Positions 11,403 through 23,290 of a DNA stretch of 64,000 nucleotides are shown piece by piece. The stretch spans positions 22,144,501-22,208,500 of the forward strand of contig CM065295.1 of NCBI GenBank assembly GCA_032871835.1, given 5' to 3'. Position 1 is the first letter of the stretch. Each line of letters opens with the position of its first letter. Position numbers and translations under genes: made by a program. Under the pieces are notes generated by a model. That model made no database searches. It had not been told where the DNA came from and saw nothing but the letters and a program-made list of their open reading frames with translations. The stretch is from Dipteronia dyeriana. Lineage: Eukaryota; Streptophyta; Magnoliopsida; Sapindales; Sapindaceae.

Positions 11403-12303
11403 AAACTCGAAAAGGACGTTGAATCCAAGGTGTGAAACCAAAAAGGGAAAACAGAAAGGAAACATCAAAGAAAAAAGCAAGAACGGGGGAAACGGGCTTA
11501 ATGCTGAACAGACCACGGAAAAATACCGAGGTAGATAAACTAACTACACCCCTCTTTGGAAAAAGCAGGAGGAAATCATGGTCATACTGGAAGCAAAGAA
11601 TCTGGTACAAGAGCCACGACGATAGTCTCAGTTCACCCGGTGAGATACAACCAAATATTACAGATTCCACAAGGAAATCGGTCATGAGACTTCCAAGTGT
11701 TACCAACTCAAAGATTTCATAGAAACCCTCATTCGGGAAGGATATCTACATGATATAATCTTGAAAAGGGATGAGAAGTCAGAAACAAAGAAAGAGATCA
11801 CGGCCGATCACAGCTCTGGTCGAAATCAAATGGCCAGTCCAGAGGCCAATCAAGTAATACATACTATCTTTGGAGGACCATCCACTGGGAGAAGTAACCG
11901 AGAGCGAACACAGGAAATCAGAGAAGCAGTAGAAGCAAGACATAACTTTGACGTGAATTCGGTGGAGCCAGACCCCGAAAAGGGTAAAGGAAGGATAGGA
12001 CCCAATAATATTCATAGAAGCAGATTCACATGGCGTCGATGTTCGGCCAAATGATGCTCTGGTCATAAGTGCCCTGATTGGTCACTGGAAAGTCAGGAGA
12101 ATCTTGATAGATAATGGAAGTTCAGCAAACATTCTCAATGTAGCAGTCTACGATCAACTCAGGTTGGACCGAAAGGATCTACAGTCTTTCCATACCTCAC
12201 TCAGAGGATTCAGAGGAATTCAGGTCAGGTCACTCGGGACGGTAAAGTTACCTATGAAGATCGGAGCGGCACCTTGTCAGAGAACTATATTGCTCGACTT
12301 CGG
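11403..12303 (+). pseudogene. gag C-terminus and aspartic protease of Tat element A
   Basis: Frames are broken by stops and shifts. 11700-12050 carries a conserved linker of this lineage (LIREGYL, then IHTIFGGPSTG). 12054-12303 carries the pepsin-like protease region: DALVISALIGHWKVRRILIDNGSSANIL, in which DNGSS stands where active enzymes have D[TS]G. The protease frame is cut at about 12300 by a MITE and resumes after 13033 (YNALLGW.FLNKTKV). It would normally cleave Gag-Pol. Confidence 0.75.
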
Positions 12304-13030
12304 AGAAGTGCTTTTGAAATTGTTGTGGGGAGAAGTGCTTTTAAAATTGTTGTGGGGAGAATTGTTTTTAAAATTGTTGTGGGAAGAATCAGCTGAGTGT
12401 TTGGTAAACTGATTTTCAAAAGTTCTGTGAGAACTAAAAGTAATTTCAATGTGTTTAGTAAATTGAAATAAAAAGTGTTGTGAGTGTGTAAAATTACTAA
12501 AAGGACATAGACATCTAAATGGTACTAATGTGCTATACTTTACATTTTTCTTGTTTATTTGTATTTAGTGTTAAGTGGTATATAATTATGGTACTTTATT
12601 GAATTAATTAGCCTCATTTTTTATTCTACTTTATTTAATTAATTAGTCCAATTTCTTTATTTATTCTACTTTATTTTTTAATTTCATTTTTATTCTCCTT
12701 TATTGAATTAATCATCCCAATTTTTTTATACAGTTATGGTACATTTGTTTTTGTACAAAAATATAAGTCTAATTTTTTTTGTTAAATTTTATTAAAGGTA
12801 ATAATAAAGTTCGAAAGTTAGTAAAATTTCATTTAATATCACTGTAGCAAGTTTTCTAAAAGCATAAGCCAAAATCCAAAAGCATGTATTTGTAGCTTCT
12901 CAAAAACTCAGTTGGGAGAAGCTAAAAGTGACCAAAAGCACTTCCCCGCGATTTTACCAAACACCCTGTCTTAGGCCCATAATCACTTTTGGCCTCAAAA
13001 GCAGCTGGGGAAGCAATGCCAAACTGGGCC
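12304..13030. mobile_element. Tourist-like MITE copy 2, 5'-truncated, inside the protease
   Basis: This copy matches the MITE at 1482-2197 over nearly its whole length and ends with the same inverted repeat (CAATGCCAAACTGGGCC) followed by TTA. The 5' terminal repeat (about 26 bp) is missing, and the 5' part has a roughly 27-bp motif (GGAGAAGTGCTTTTGAAATT) in three tandem copies. The Tat protease reading resumes right after it. Confidence 0.75.
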
Positions 13031-13033
13031 TTA

Positions 13034-14650
13034 GACAATTGGCCGTATAATGCGTTGTTGGGTTGGTCATTCTTAAATAAAACTAAGGTCGTACCAACCA
13101 CTTAATGTTCAAGTTCCCAACCGAACAGGGGGTCGGTGTAGTCAAGGGATCCCAAGAGATAGCCCGAAGAGCTAACCTGTCAGTATACAAAGACAAAAAT
13201 GATGAACAGGTTTGCACTATAACACAACCGAGTTAGAACAAAGAGCCACTGTCATTCTAATTCGATATGATGGAAGAGTCGAACGAATCCAAAATTGAAC
13301 CGGTCAAAGATATTATCTTGAAAGAAGATGAACCAGATAAGGGGATCAAGATCGTGGCCAACCTGGAAGGAAAAGTCAAACAAAGCCTCACTAATCTGCT
13401 CAAAGAATACAGGGATGTGTTCGCTTCGAGTCATGAAGACATGGTCGGGATAGATGCCCGAATAATATCTCACCATCTCACAGTAGACCCAAATGCAAAA
13501 CCAGTTATACAAAAGAGAAGATCATTCAATCTCGAGAGAAGTCAGGCAATCAAACAGGAAGTGGAGACTCGCTGTAGGGTCGATTAGAGAGGTCAACTAT
13601 CGTCAATGGGTAGCTAATGTAGTCCTCGTCCAAACAAAAAATGGACAATGGAGAATGTGCGTAGATTTCACAGATTTGAACAAGGCATGCCCAAAAGACA
13701 GTTTTCCACTTCCGAGGATAAATCAGTTGGTGGACGCTACATCAGGCCATGAGTTGCTCAATTTCATGAACGCCTACTCGGGATATAACCAAATCCGGAT
13801 GAACAAGGCTGACGAAGAAAAAACAGCATTCACAACATATCAGGGTTTGTACTGTTACACAGTAATGCTCTTCGGGTTAAAAAAATACAGGGGCAACATA
13901 TCAAAGGCTGGTCAACAGATTCTTTGCACGACAAATAGGAAGGAACATGGAAGTATACATTGATGACATGCTGACATCACCGTAGACAAGCATACTTCAG
14001 ACCTACGAGAGACATTTGATGTTTTGAGGAGATATCAAATGAAGCTAAATCCTAACAAGTGTTTATTCAGAGTTCCATCAGAAAGATTCTTGGGTTTTCA
14101 AGTTCACCAAAGAGGAATCGAAGTCAACCCTGAGAATATCCAGGCCCTGTTGAAAATGACTTCACAAAGGACACTAAAAGAAGTACAGCGCCTGACAGGA
14201 TGCTTAGCTTCCTTAAGTAGATTCATCTCAAAGGCCACGGACAGATGCGCACCCTTTTTCAAAGTAATTAAAAAAGTAAAATGACTCGAATGGAATGAAG
14301 AGTGCGAGCAGGCATTTTTAAAAATCACGGAATACCTAGGGCAGGCTCCCATCCTTTCAAAACCACAGATGGGAGAGACACTCCATTGTCCTAGTTAGTA
14401 CAGAAGATGGAGTACAGAAGCCAGTGTACTACACTAGCAAAACACTTCTACCAGTCGAGACCAGGTATTCACAGACAGAAAATGACCCTAGCATTGGTTT
14501 CAGCAGCAAGGAAGCTAATGCCATATTTTCAGGCTTATACAATCCAGGTTCTCACCAACTGCCCATTAAAGCAAATTCTACAGAAGCCAGAGATTTCAAA
14601 AAGACTGACCAAATGGGCTATCGAGCTAAGTGAATTCGATATCCACTAAG
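13034..14650 (+). pseudogene. Reverse transcriptase and first RNase H of Tat element A
   Basis: The RT reading is spread over three frames. The lead-in is at 13267-13587 (LLKEYRDVFASSHEDM). The core is at 13588-13960 (WRMCVDFTDLNKACPKDSFPLPR; then FMNAYSGYNQI, where an aspartate is normal after FM; then the catalytic YIDDM at about 13954-13968, in a shifted frame). The thumb and connection are at 14024-14285 (LNPNKCLF, RFLGFQVHQRGIEVNP), and RNase H at 14286-14650 (KMTLALVSAARKLMPYFQ, ELSEFDIH). The D-to-N change and several stops and shifts show that it is dead. Function would be cDNA synthesis and RNA removal. Confidence 0.88.
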
Positions 14651-14730
14651 TCCCGAGGACATCCCTCTAAGGGTAAGCAGTGACAGATTTTATAGCAGAT
14701 TTCACATAGCCAAACCTGGAAGCAAAAAGG

Positions 14731-15372
14731 ATGTTGGGAAAAAATTTCCCATGGAAATTGTATGTTGATGGCTCTTCAAACACTCATGGCAGCAGGGCAA
14801 GGATCGTAGTATGCACTCCAGAAGAAGATGATGTCGAATGTGCCATGAGGTTCGATTTCAAAGCAACCAACAATCAAGCCGAGTACGAGGCGCTACTAGC
14901 TAGACTCAGAGTCTGCATAGCTCTCGGGGCAGATGAAGTCGAGATATTCAACGATTCACAGGTAGTTGTCAACCAAATCCTGAACGAATACCAAGCCAAG
15001 GATAAAGGTATGATAGCCTACCGTGACATTGCAAAACAGTTCCTCCAAAAATTCAAAGAATATAAGATTGCCCAGATTCCTAGGGAGGAGAATGAAAAGG
15101 CAGACGCATTGTCCAAACTAGCATCAGCAACAACCACAATCAGGCCAAAGACTATCCCGGTTGCACATCTCCTCAAACCGAGCACAGCTGAACCGAAAAA
15201 CTTAAAAATTTTAGAAATCCGAACAACGTCAGACAGTTGGATGACTCAGCTGAAAAGGTTCCTAGAAGAAGGTGTGCTCCCGGAAGATCCCTTACAAGCA
15301 AAACATATCAGGTATAGATCAGCAAGGTACACATTGGTTGAAGAAGAACTATACAGAAGGGGGTATTCCTAA
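14731..15372 (+). pseudogene. Second (plant-type) RNase H of Tat element A, open over 213 codons
   Basis: This is the best preserved part of pol. The acidic catalytic residues are visible in LYVDGSSN (Asp), NNQAEYEALLA (Glu), FNDSQVVVNQI (Asp) and EENEKADALSKLAS (Asp). A second RNase H of this type, C-terminal to the usual one, marks the Tat lineage of plant Ty3/gypsy elements. It is open by itself but lies downstream of a broken pol, so it is counted as a relic. Confidence 0.85.
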
Positions 15373-16470
15373 ACACTCCAAAGATGTGTGTCAGAGGAGG
15401 ATGCATATCGGATATTATAGGAAATCCATGGAGCAGTTTGCGGAAACCACACTGGGGTAAAAGTTTAGCACACAAGGTACTCAGGCAAGGTTATTATTGG
15501 CCTACTCTATTCTCAGATGCATAGCGATGTTCGAAGAGTTGCAATACTTGCCAAAGGATTGCTAACAATATCCGACAACCACCTGAACAGCTTAGAAACC
15601 TCACATCCCCATGGTCATTTGCCATGTGGGGTTTGGATTTAATCGTCCCAATGCCAGCTGTGACAGGGGGTGGAGCGAAGTATGTCATAGTAGCCGTTGA
15701 CTATTTCATGAAGTGGGCAGAAGCTGAAACATTGGTGCATATCACAGAAGCAAACACCACAAATCTCGTGCAAAAGAATATACTTTATAGGTTTGGAGTC
15801 CCAAACACTATAATCACTGACAATGACACCCAGTTTGATAACCCGAAATTCAGACAGTTGTGCAAAGAGTACCGGATTGCCAATTACTATGCCACACCTG
15901 CCCACCCTCAAACAAATGGGTAGGTTGAAGCAGTGAACAAAATCATCAAGCACACAATCAAAGCAAAGCTAGATGCCAAGAAAGAAAGCTGGGTTGAAAA
16001 GCTTCCCGAGGTATTATGGGCATATCGGACAACAGCAAGAACGTCAACATGAGAGACTCCATTCACTTTAGCGTTTGGAACAGAAGCTGTTATCCCCATA
16101 GAAATGACATAAGTGTCACCCCGGGTCAGGCTATATGATGAAGAACAGAATGTTGATATGCTATTACAAAGTCTAGATGAGCTAGAAGAGAAAAGGGAGA
16201 AATCCTGAATACGAAATATGGCATATCAGCAAAGAGTAGCTCGCCACTACAACTGTCATGTTCGGGTCAGGAAATTCCAGCTAAGAGACCTGATACTCAA
16301 GAAGGTGTCATTGAACATAAAAAATAAAGTTCTAGGTTCCCTGGCTGACAAATGGGAAGGCCCGTACAAAATTGAAGGAATAGCTGGCCATGGAGCATAT
16401 TGGATTGCATGACTCAATGGAGGGGTTTTACCCCGACCATGCAATGCCCAATATCTGACGATTTTCTATC
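15373..16470 (+). pseudogene. Integrase of Tat element A
   Basis: The zinc-binding N-terminal part near 15470-15600 is degraded. The catalytic core shows the three acidic residues: Asp in WGLDLIVPMPAV, Asp in TIITDNDTQFDNP, and Glu in VEAVNKIIKHTIKAKLD. In-frame stops occur just before that Glu (near 15921), near 16050 and near 16111. The C-terminal WEGPYKIE near 16360-16384 resembles the GPY/F module. The enzyme would insert the cDNA into the host genome. Confidence 0.88.
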
Positions 16471-17508
16471 CTTAAATTATTTTTTCTTTTTTCTAGTCAG
16501 AACAATTTTAGTTAGGTTAGATATTAGCTGTGGAATTTAAAACTTTGTTGATTTTGCAGTTATGAATAAAAATCAAACTCGGGATTTCTGAAAGATAAAG
16601 CATCAAACTCGGGATTTCCAAAAAAAAAAAACATATGATAATAAGAACATATGGAAGACAAGCATGATAATAAGAACATACAAATAGAATACTCGAGACC
16701 ATTGATTCCCGAAAGGGCGGAGAAGCTTGAAGGAGCATGCCAACCGAGCAAGGTCAATTGACCTTAGCAAAAAGGCAAACCCGATGCAACAGCTCAGGAC
16801 TCTATCGAAAAAAATTCCGGTGAAATACGTAGCTGTGTTAAGCGATTCAAAAAGCTTAACGATTCGGCAAACCCTTGCGCATAAAAACTGGGGAGACATC
16901 CTCGGTAATACGTAAGGACTCGAACGTATGATCATGGTGAGCCTTGATGTAATATTCGGGTAGTAACCGTGTATGAAACACAAGTATAAACCAACTTGCC
17001 TGTTTTAAGATGACTCGGTTAATAATACTAGTCAGTTTAATAAGATACTTGGTAAAAAGATTGCAAGAGCCAGTTTAATAAGATACTTGGCATTAAAATT
17101 ATTCGGGTGACAACCGGTTTAATAAGATACTCGGTGAAGTTACCCGAACATCAGAATTAACCAGTTTAATAAGATACTTAGTATGAAGATTGCAACAGTC
17201 AGTTTAATAAGATACTTGGCATTTAAAATTATTCGGGGAACGAAACCGGTTTAATAAGATACTCGGTTAAGTTACCCGAACATCAGAAATAACTGGTTTA
17301 ATAAGATACTCGGCAATAATAGAGTCAAGTTGAAGGTGAAATTCCTTGAAGCAATAAATCAGATCAAGACCACTCGGTTCGGAAAAGCTAAACTCGAGAT
17401 TTTATTAATCTCCAAAGAATCGTTACAAAAAATTGTTACAAATAATTCTTTACAAAATAATTGTTACAAAGAATTACAAAGAATTTCTACAAAAAACTTA
17501 TACAAAAA
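16471..17508 (+). other. 3' spacer of Tat element A between integrase and the antisense gene
   Basis: No coding function is seen on the plus strand. The spacer contains a direct repeat (AAACTCGGGATTTC, about 16577 and 16605) and the tandem array at 17029-17312. The same array, in the opposite orientation, sits next to the antisense gene of the second Tat element. Confidence 0.7.
17029..17312 (+). repeat. Tandem repeat array in the 3' region of Tat element A
   Basis: Seven copies of a core such as CAGTTTAATAAGATACTTGG alternate with variants CGGTTTAATAAGATACTCGG and occur every 40-50 bp. The linkers (TTACCCGAACATCAGAA and TTATTCGGG) also repeat, so the higher unit is about 130 bp. Tat-lineage elements are known to carry variable 3' tandem repeats that can seed satellites. 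Confidence 0.9.
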
Positions 17509-20142
17509 TCAAGGTTGTGAGGATTTTGAACTCTTGCCAATACTCGGGCCGGGCACCATCTCGTACTCGCGGAGCAGACTTTCATTGGAAGACCAAGCAA
17601 TCATGTCGACCGAATCGTCCATCCACTGGGAGTAATCTTCTCCTGAGATCGGTGAGACATAAGAGACCGTACCCTCCACGACCGACTCATGACTGGCATA
17701 AAAAGTCAAGAGAGAGTGCTCAAATGGAACTTCCAAATACATAGGATGGGGCTCTTTACCTCAGCTACGGGACTAAGCTCTTCACTCCTTCATCTGAGTC
17801 TGAAGATATTCCAAGGACCGATCTACAAGATTCTTGATCGACAGCTCCCAATTGGTTTGGGCTTTCTCAGTTGCCCGATTATTAACCTTACTCGCCAGCT
17901 GAAACCAACCCATGCTGAAACTCCCGAAAGAGAAAGGCATCGTAGGCAGGGGATCTCTTAAAATGATTTACCCCTTGCACTTTGAGTTCCAGTCTGGCAT
18001 CCTTGGATAAGGACTTGACCATCAGAGCCTGGCGTTCCAAGTCTTCGATCTTCTGCTCATACGCCGACTTAGACTGTTTCGCTTCTTGCTCGGCCCTAAG
18101 CATTGATTCTTGGACAGAAGACAATAAATTTTGAAGTGACTCAACTTTCTCTTCTACCAAAGAAGCTCTTTCCTCGGCCTCCACCTGCTTCGCCAAGCAG
18201 TGGTCGGCAAATACTTGGGCAGAGCCAACCTCTTATTGATAAGCCAATTCGACCCGAGCACGATTATCCTCACTTTCCTTCAGCTGAGCCTCGAGACGCC
18301 TTATTCTATCAACTTGATGTTGCAGCGTCTGAACCAGCTCAGAGAACTCGGCCACCATCTATAAAAAAGTTTAATTAAAAATCTGGCGAACAAACAAAAC
18401 AATTGAAGAAGTTAAGGATAACTTACATAAGATGCACCGTAAAAAACGTTCTGAAGACGGTATGTCAATGAGCCATCCCGAAAACAACTTCAGCGGTCTT
18501 CCTCGATGAAAGCCCAACCGGATAACATCTTCCGTAACATATCCTGGGGAGAAGGATATAAAGTAACTCCCGAGGGTTCAGCCCATTGATCTTCAACCTC
18601 GGGGGGAGGGGAACCCCTGTTCGGCTTCGAAGTCTCTGTATCCACTTATGCTTCAACATCAACGCTCGAGGGAATCTCAGCCCCAGTATCTCCATCGCTG
18701 AATTCAATGAATAAGACCACCCGAAGGACCTTGAGAGGGGCGACTGTCTTCCGCTTCTCAGCCCGAGAACGATGGAAGCTGAGGTCAGCTGCGGGATCTT
18801 CCTGAGTTTCATCCCAGAAATATTCAAAAAAATTGGGACCTGAAGGTACTTGTCCGGCTGAGGTATTACCTCCGTCACCGTCGTCTGACTGCACAACATG
18901 TCCTTCACCAAAACCCTCACTCAACCTCTCCCCATCATCAGGCAGTTAAGTGTCTGTCGGGCCACTAGTCTCCCCAGCGGTCGGTTGAACAACGTCCTCG
19001 GGGACATATTCGGGGATTTTCTCCTCGGTTACATCAGTTTCCTAGTCAGACTCAAGCGGGACAATACCATCATTGATTTGACGAGAAGCTTTTTTTCGGC
19101 TCGCCTAAAGAATCGACTTCACTTGGCGAGCTTGAAGGTCGCAGACGATGTCCGTGTTATACACTTAAAAAAAAAGGACCGCGTCAGAATACGAAAAGTA
19201 AAAAATAACAATAAAAAAAGGGTTACAAAGATCACTTACATCGCCTGCGGTAAACCGAAATCTGGCTGAAGAAACCGAACTCTATCATTTTCGTCTCATT
19301 GAAAAGATAAGATCTGCTCCTCTTCTTCAACGTGTGAACTGCTGCCCGAGCAAGTCTGATCAGCTCAGCGTTGCTAAATTCAAGCTTCTTCTTGTTCCAA
19401 ACCTCGGGAGAATAGAAGAAGCGGAGAACTTTCAGCACCCTCCGAGTTTCCCAGCCGAGAGGGTGACTTCTAGACCCATATTCCCTCCGATAAAAAATCA
19501 AATGTTCTTCCAGAACTTGTTGGATGAAGGGAATCCTAATACAAACCCCCTCTTTTTAGGGTCATCAGAAGTGTCGACTTCCCGATTCACCTTTGTCCCC
19601 TCGGGGACCCAACAGTTGGGCGGATTAGACATGAGAAAATAGGTCTCTGTCTTGCCAGACTGCCTCAGTGTGAAGCAATGTCTGATCTCACTCGAGGAAG
19701 GCGGCGACAAGTTCATCCGGCTGTACATGTGCCACATGCACATCAATATCTTGTAACTGTTCGGGGCCAGTTGAGTCGGGGCGATCCTTGCTTCAGCCAA
19801 AAACCAGGCAATGAACGGCTGAAGAGGAAGTGTGACGCCGTAGTAGAGCATGGATCCATAGATTGCCACCATGCTCGGGGGATGATTCCACGTAGCTCTA
19901 TCACCAGAGGGAACCAGAATAACCGAGTCATCCAAATCGAATCGGGCACGATACTTCCCAATCTCTTCTACCCCGACTACATTCGGTTCGGTATCAAACC
20001 CACTCGAGCGATAAGCAGAAAATGTTAGACGAGATGCTCTGAACGCCTCTTCAACATCATTCTCATTAACAGTCTGCTCCATTATCCGAACACTGCCCGA
20101 GTTGTGCTTGTGGACTTCACTTCTGCTTTGATGTTTTCTCAT
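17509..20142 (-). pseudogene. Antisense gene (aORF) of Tat element A, 'putative gypsy-type transposon' (Transposase_28-like) protein
   Basis: It is encoded antisense to gag-pol. The first part (ATG 20142 to about 19243) contains a conserved block with PLQPFIAWFLAEARIAPTQL and ETYFLMSNPPNCWVPEGTKV, which resembles Pfam PF04195. The second part (about 19160-18430) is acidic and Pro/Ser-rich, and the third (about 18362-17509) is a long coiled coil (AEQEAKQSKSAYEQKIEDLE) with a conserved tail (EDYSQWMDDSVD...GKSSKSS). Exon borders fit GTAAGT near 19243, GTAAGT near 18426 and TTTTATAG|ATGG near 18361. Stops and shifts (for example near 19500) break it in this copy. The function is unknown. The same gene is present at 60727-63386. 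Confidence 0.75.
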
Positions 20143-20863
20143 CTTTCATAGAGGTACTCTATGATTAGAAACTTCAGATTCAGAACTAGATGAAGATTCA
20201 GAACTGGATACAAAAAAAATAACGTCAGGGTGAAGCCCATAAACTTCAACTTCTAAAAATAGAGGTTCATTAGAGGGGATTTCCCACAGTAATCTTCGAA
20301 CACAGGAAACCAACTAGAAATACCCACGATCTAACGCTTCAAGAGCTATAGTACAGAGACGAAGACGGGATGTTGGTTCCATTAAAACTAACCTTGAAGA
20401 AATCTGGTGCAAAACCTTCAATGAAGAATGACGATTTGCTACATAAAGAAATCTGGGCTGACAAAAATTTCTGGTTTTCAAGTTTTTAGAATGAACCAGC
20501 GCAATCATTCAGTGAACAATTTAAAGGGGTGATAGCATGAAACCCTAAGGTCTCAAGACGGGAAAAATCTGTGACTAGACTTGATGACGTAGGAGGCGCA
20601 TAGGGAGACGCGAATGTCGTTTCTCATAAATGGTATCAAAAAATGAAGAGGCAAATGACACGTGTCAAGAAGAGAACTGGCTTTCGCTGTCAGAGTTCAA
20701 AAACGTCGCCATCATTGAAGATCTCGCGTGAGGGGGCAAATTGAATTTACAGAGTCACCATTAAGACATGCCATTATGATAAGACATTTACTCTGGCACA
20801 TAAATAAAAATTGAATTGATCAAAATACTTTTGCCCGAAACGAAATTCTATTCGGTAAAAATA
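20143..20863 (-). promoter_or_regulatory. Leader and candidate promoter of the antisense gene (element A)
   Basis: On the minus strand a CCCCTTTAAATTGTTCACTG box (20511-20530) lies about 380 bp before the aORF ATG, with a telo-box-like CTTAGGGTTTCATG just upstream (20536-20549). A leader intron fits TTCAAG|GTTAGT near 20390 and ATCATAG|AGTACC near 20162. All these features have counterparts in the second element (60310-60726). Sharing between copies argues for function; expression is inferred, not shown. Confidence 0.55.
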
Positions 20864-20877
20864 TTTTAAGGGGGTAT
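20864..20877 (+). other. Polypurine tract of Tat element A
   Basis: TTTTAAGGGGGTAT directly abuts the 3' LTR start at 20878, the expected plus-strand primer. The same sequence abuts the LTR of the second Tat element (59978-59991, reverse strand). Confidence 0.85.
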
Positions 20878-21783
20878 TGTCGTATGTAAATTTTATCAGA
20901 TATACACGTCATTGACAAAGATGATAAAATTGTCAGGTGGACATCCGAATAGGCATTCATAAAATATCCTACAAGACATCACCAAAGAAGAGAAGACCGA
21001 ATAAACAAGTATTGAACAAGACCTGCTTGAGGTCAACTGACGTCATATACTACTCGGGGCCAGCTAAACATACTCGGGGCTAGCTAAACATACTCGGGGC
21101 TAGTTGGTGACATTTTCTACTCAGGATCAAATGACGTCACTCTGGACCAGCTGATATCGTGTTCTACTCGGGACAGGCATGAAGAAAACTGAATAAAAAG
21201 CCCAGCGCGTAGCTCACACGAATCGAGTCATTAAAATACATGAAGATATCCATATCAAAGAGGAATTCCAACAAGAACATAATTATCAAGCAGAAAGGGT
21301 TCATAATCAGACAACAATTGTATTTCTTCAAAAAGACTACAATCTCATAAAGAAATAAGTCTTAATTGGACTACATTACTAGAGTCTCATTCAATCTCAA
21401 TACAAGTCTCCGAAACAGGAAGGAAGACAAACTACTTCGAACAAGTAGACAATCATAATTAAATACAAAGATCTTTTATTACTTGTACAAAAAAATTTAG
21501 GGTTCTATAGACATATAAATAGACTCATAATCTCGTCACACAAAGATACACAGCAATCATAGAAAAATACAGAGAGAAGAAAGAGAGAACGAGAATTGTA
21601 ATTCATAGTGGATTTTGACTTGGTTGATCATTCAACCATCTGTGGACGTTTCTCCTATCATCGGAGTTTTACCAAGTAAAAAACTTGCGTCCTATTATTT
21701 TCTCATTCTTTTTCTCTTTGAAATCACAGCTAAAATCTAATCTTTGTTGGCTTTTCTCATTCATCCAGAAATCAACGTCAACA
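20878..21783 (+). repeat. 3' LTR of Tat element A
   Basis: The LTR is 906 bp, starts TGTCGTATGT and ends GTCAACA, and is followed by the duplication AATGT. It has an extra copy of the TACTCGGGGCTAGCTAAACA unit near 21060-21100 and lacks about a dozen bases present in the 5' LTR near 3475. The differences from the 5' LTR indicate some age. Confidence 0.92.
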
Positions 21784-21799
21784 AATGTCTTTTACATTA

Positions 21800-22250
21800 T
21801 GTTTGGATTTGTGGAATATTAGAGAAAAGAAAGGAAATGAAAGGTAAATGAGGAAAGGAAGGTAAAGGAAAAAAAAAATGTTTTTAATGATTATTGTTTG
21901 GAGTTATAAATATAAAAGAAATTAAAGGAAACCAATCTTATTTGGATGAGAAAAATAAATGAACCCATTTTATTCTATTTAAGAAAATATCATTCTTTCA
22001 ACAATATGAATACCCAATATTAATAGGGTTAGTTTTACGATATTGAAAAAATCATTAATTCTGGATTCATTTCCCTCCCTTTCCTATCAGATTTGGATGG
22101 AAACCAAATTGAATGAAACAATAAGAAATGATTCCCTCTATCTCCTTCAATTTCCTTTACTTTCTCTCTCATTTAACAATCCAAACAAGATATTAGAAAT
22201 CCATCCAAATTATTTCCTTTCTTTTCTCTCATATTCCATTAAACCAAGCA
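21800..22250. mobile_element. MITE with long terminal inverted repeats
   Basis: The start (TGTTTGGATTTGTGGAATAT, then AGAGAAAAGAAAGGAAAT) and the end (ATTTCCTTTCTTTTCTCTCA, then TATTCCATTAAACCAAGCA) are inverted repeats of about 40 bp. A possible TA duplication flanks it. No coding capacity; the superfamily is not certain. It begins 11 bases after the duplication of the Tat element. Confidence 0.65.
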
Positions 22251-22984
22251 TATTGCCACCACACTTGATGCAAATAACCAATAATATATACATAACTTAT
22301 GAAAAACAAAGGAATAATCCATAAAGAATATTTTGAATAAAGTAATAAAGTGATTTTCTTTTTTAAAAATATTCCAATTTTGGATTCTACCTAGCAAAAT
22401 TAACAACTGTTTCTTGTACCGGTGACAAATACTGGCAAATTATTATCCAACATTTGGGGGCCAGAATTTTCATGGTATGAACTTTTTTATTCAAAAAAAA
22501 ACTATCACCATCGGATAAAACCTTTTTATCTGATCACAAAAATAAATTAAAAAAAAAAAAGTTTTGAAAATTTTAAAAATATGTTGCCGTTAGTAACCAT
22601 CAAATAATTGTATTGTAACTATACAATTGTGAATTATCGTATAGTAATCATAATCCAGGATTTTAATGGAATTAATATCAATTATTCTGTGATAACTGTA
22701 TACTAAATTCTTGGATCCAATAAATATTATTTAGTATATAATCATGTTCTCCATGTTAAACCAATAAAATCTAAAACAACTCAAAATTAAGAGAGAAGTG
22801 AATCCGTATCTTTCTACGGGGAAAAGGACCAACCTTATCTGTCCTATCAGATAAAATGAACATGCCCTACTTCTTAAGATACAAGTAGAATGTTCTCATA
22901 CGTAACATATAAAGTTATAGCATTTGATATGTTCGAATATTAGTATAATGAACCGGTACGTCAAGTTTAGTCTTTAATATAGTC
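22251..22984. other. Intergenic AT-rich DNA
   Basis: No gene, RNA or repeat is recognised. It holds only AT-rich sequence with scattered homopolymer runs. Confidence 0.5.
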
Positions 22985-23290
22985 AGGTAGAGATGGCAGT
23001 ATTTTCTACGGGACCAGGGCTCTGTGGGGACCCATCCAAAATGGAATAGAGATGAGTAGTGGTGTAAAAATGGACCGGCCGGTGACAGGCCGGTCCGGTC
23101 GATCCAGGAAGTTCACGGGCCGTTCTGGGAATGGCCCTTGAAGGAAGAGGGCTGGGCCGCCGCATGGCCCGGGACGGGCCGTTGGGAGGAGGCTCGGCAG
23201 GCCGGCGTGCCAGGCCTGTCGGACCGGCCCGACGGACCGATCAGCCGGCCCATTCGGCCCAATTTTTTATTTTTATTTTTTTCAAAAAAC

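Larger units (their letters stand above)
2742..21783 (+). mobile_element. Ty3/gypsy LTR retrotransposon, Tat lineage (element A), nested-in and decayed
   Basis: The two LTRs start TGTCGTATGT and end GTCAACA. The 5-bp duplication AATGT is present at 2737-2741 and 21784-21788. The total of 19,042 bp includes about 6.5 kb of nested copia element and 0.73 kb of MITE, leaving about 11.8 kb of its own. The order is gag, protease, RT, RNase H, a second plant-type RNase H, integrase, tandem repeats and an antisense gene. Tandem RNase H domains and an antisense ORF before the 3' LTR are known marks of the Tat clade. Many stops and frameshifts make it non-autonomous now. Confidence 0.93.

Noticed and set aside
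11071..11706. Three minus-strand ORFs of 60-149 codons
   Set aside because: They are shadows of Tat gag on the other strand, with low-complexity Leu/Phe/Ser composition.
17029..17312. Regular short repeats resembling a CRISPR array
   Set aside because: The spacers repeat too, the cores alternate in two forms, and the array lies inside a plant retrotransposon; no cas genes exist.
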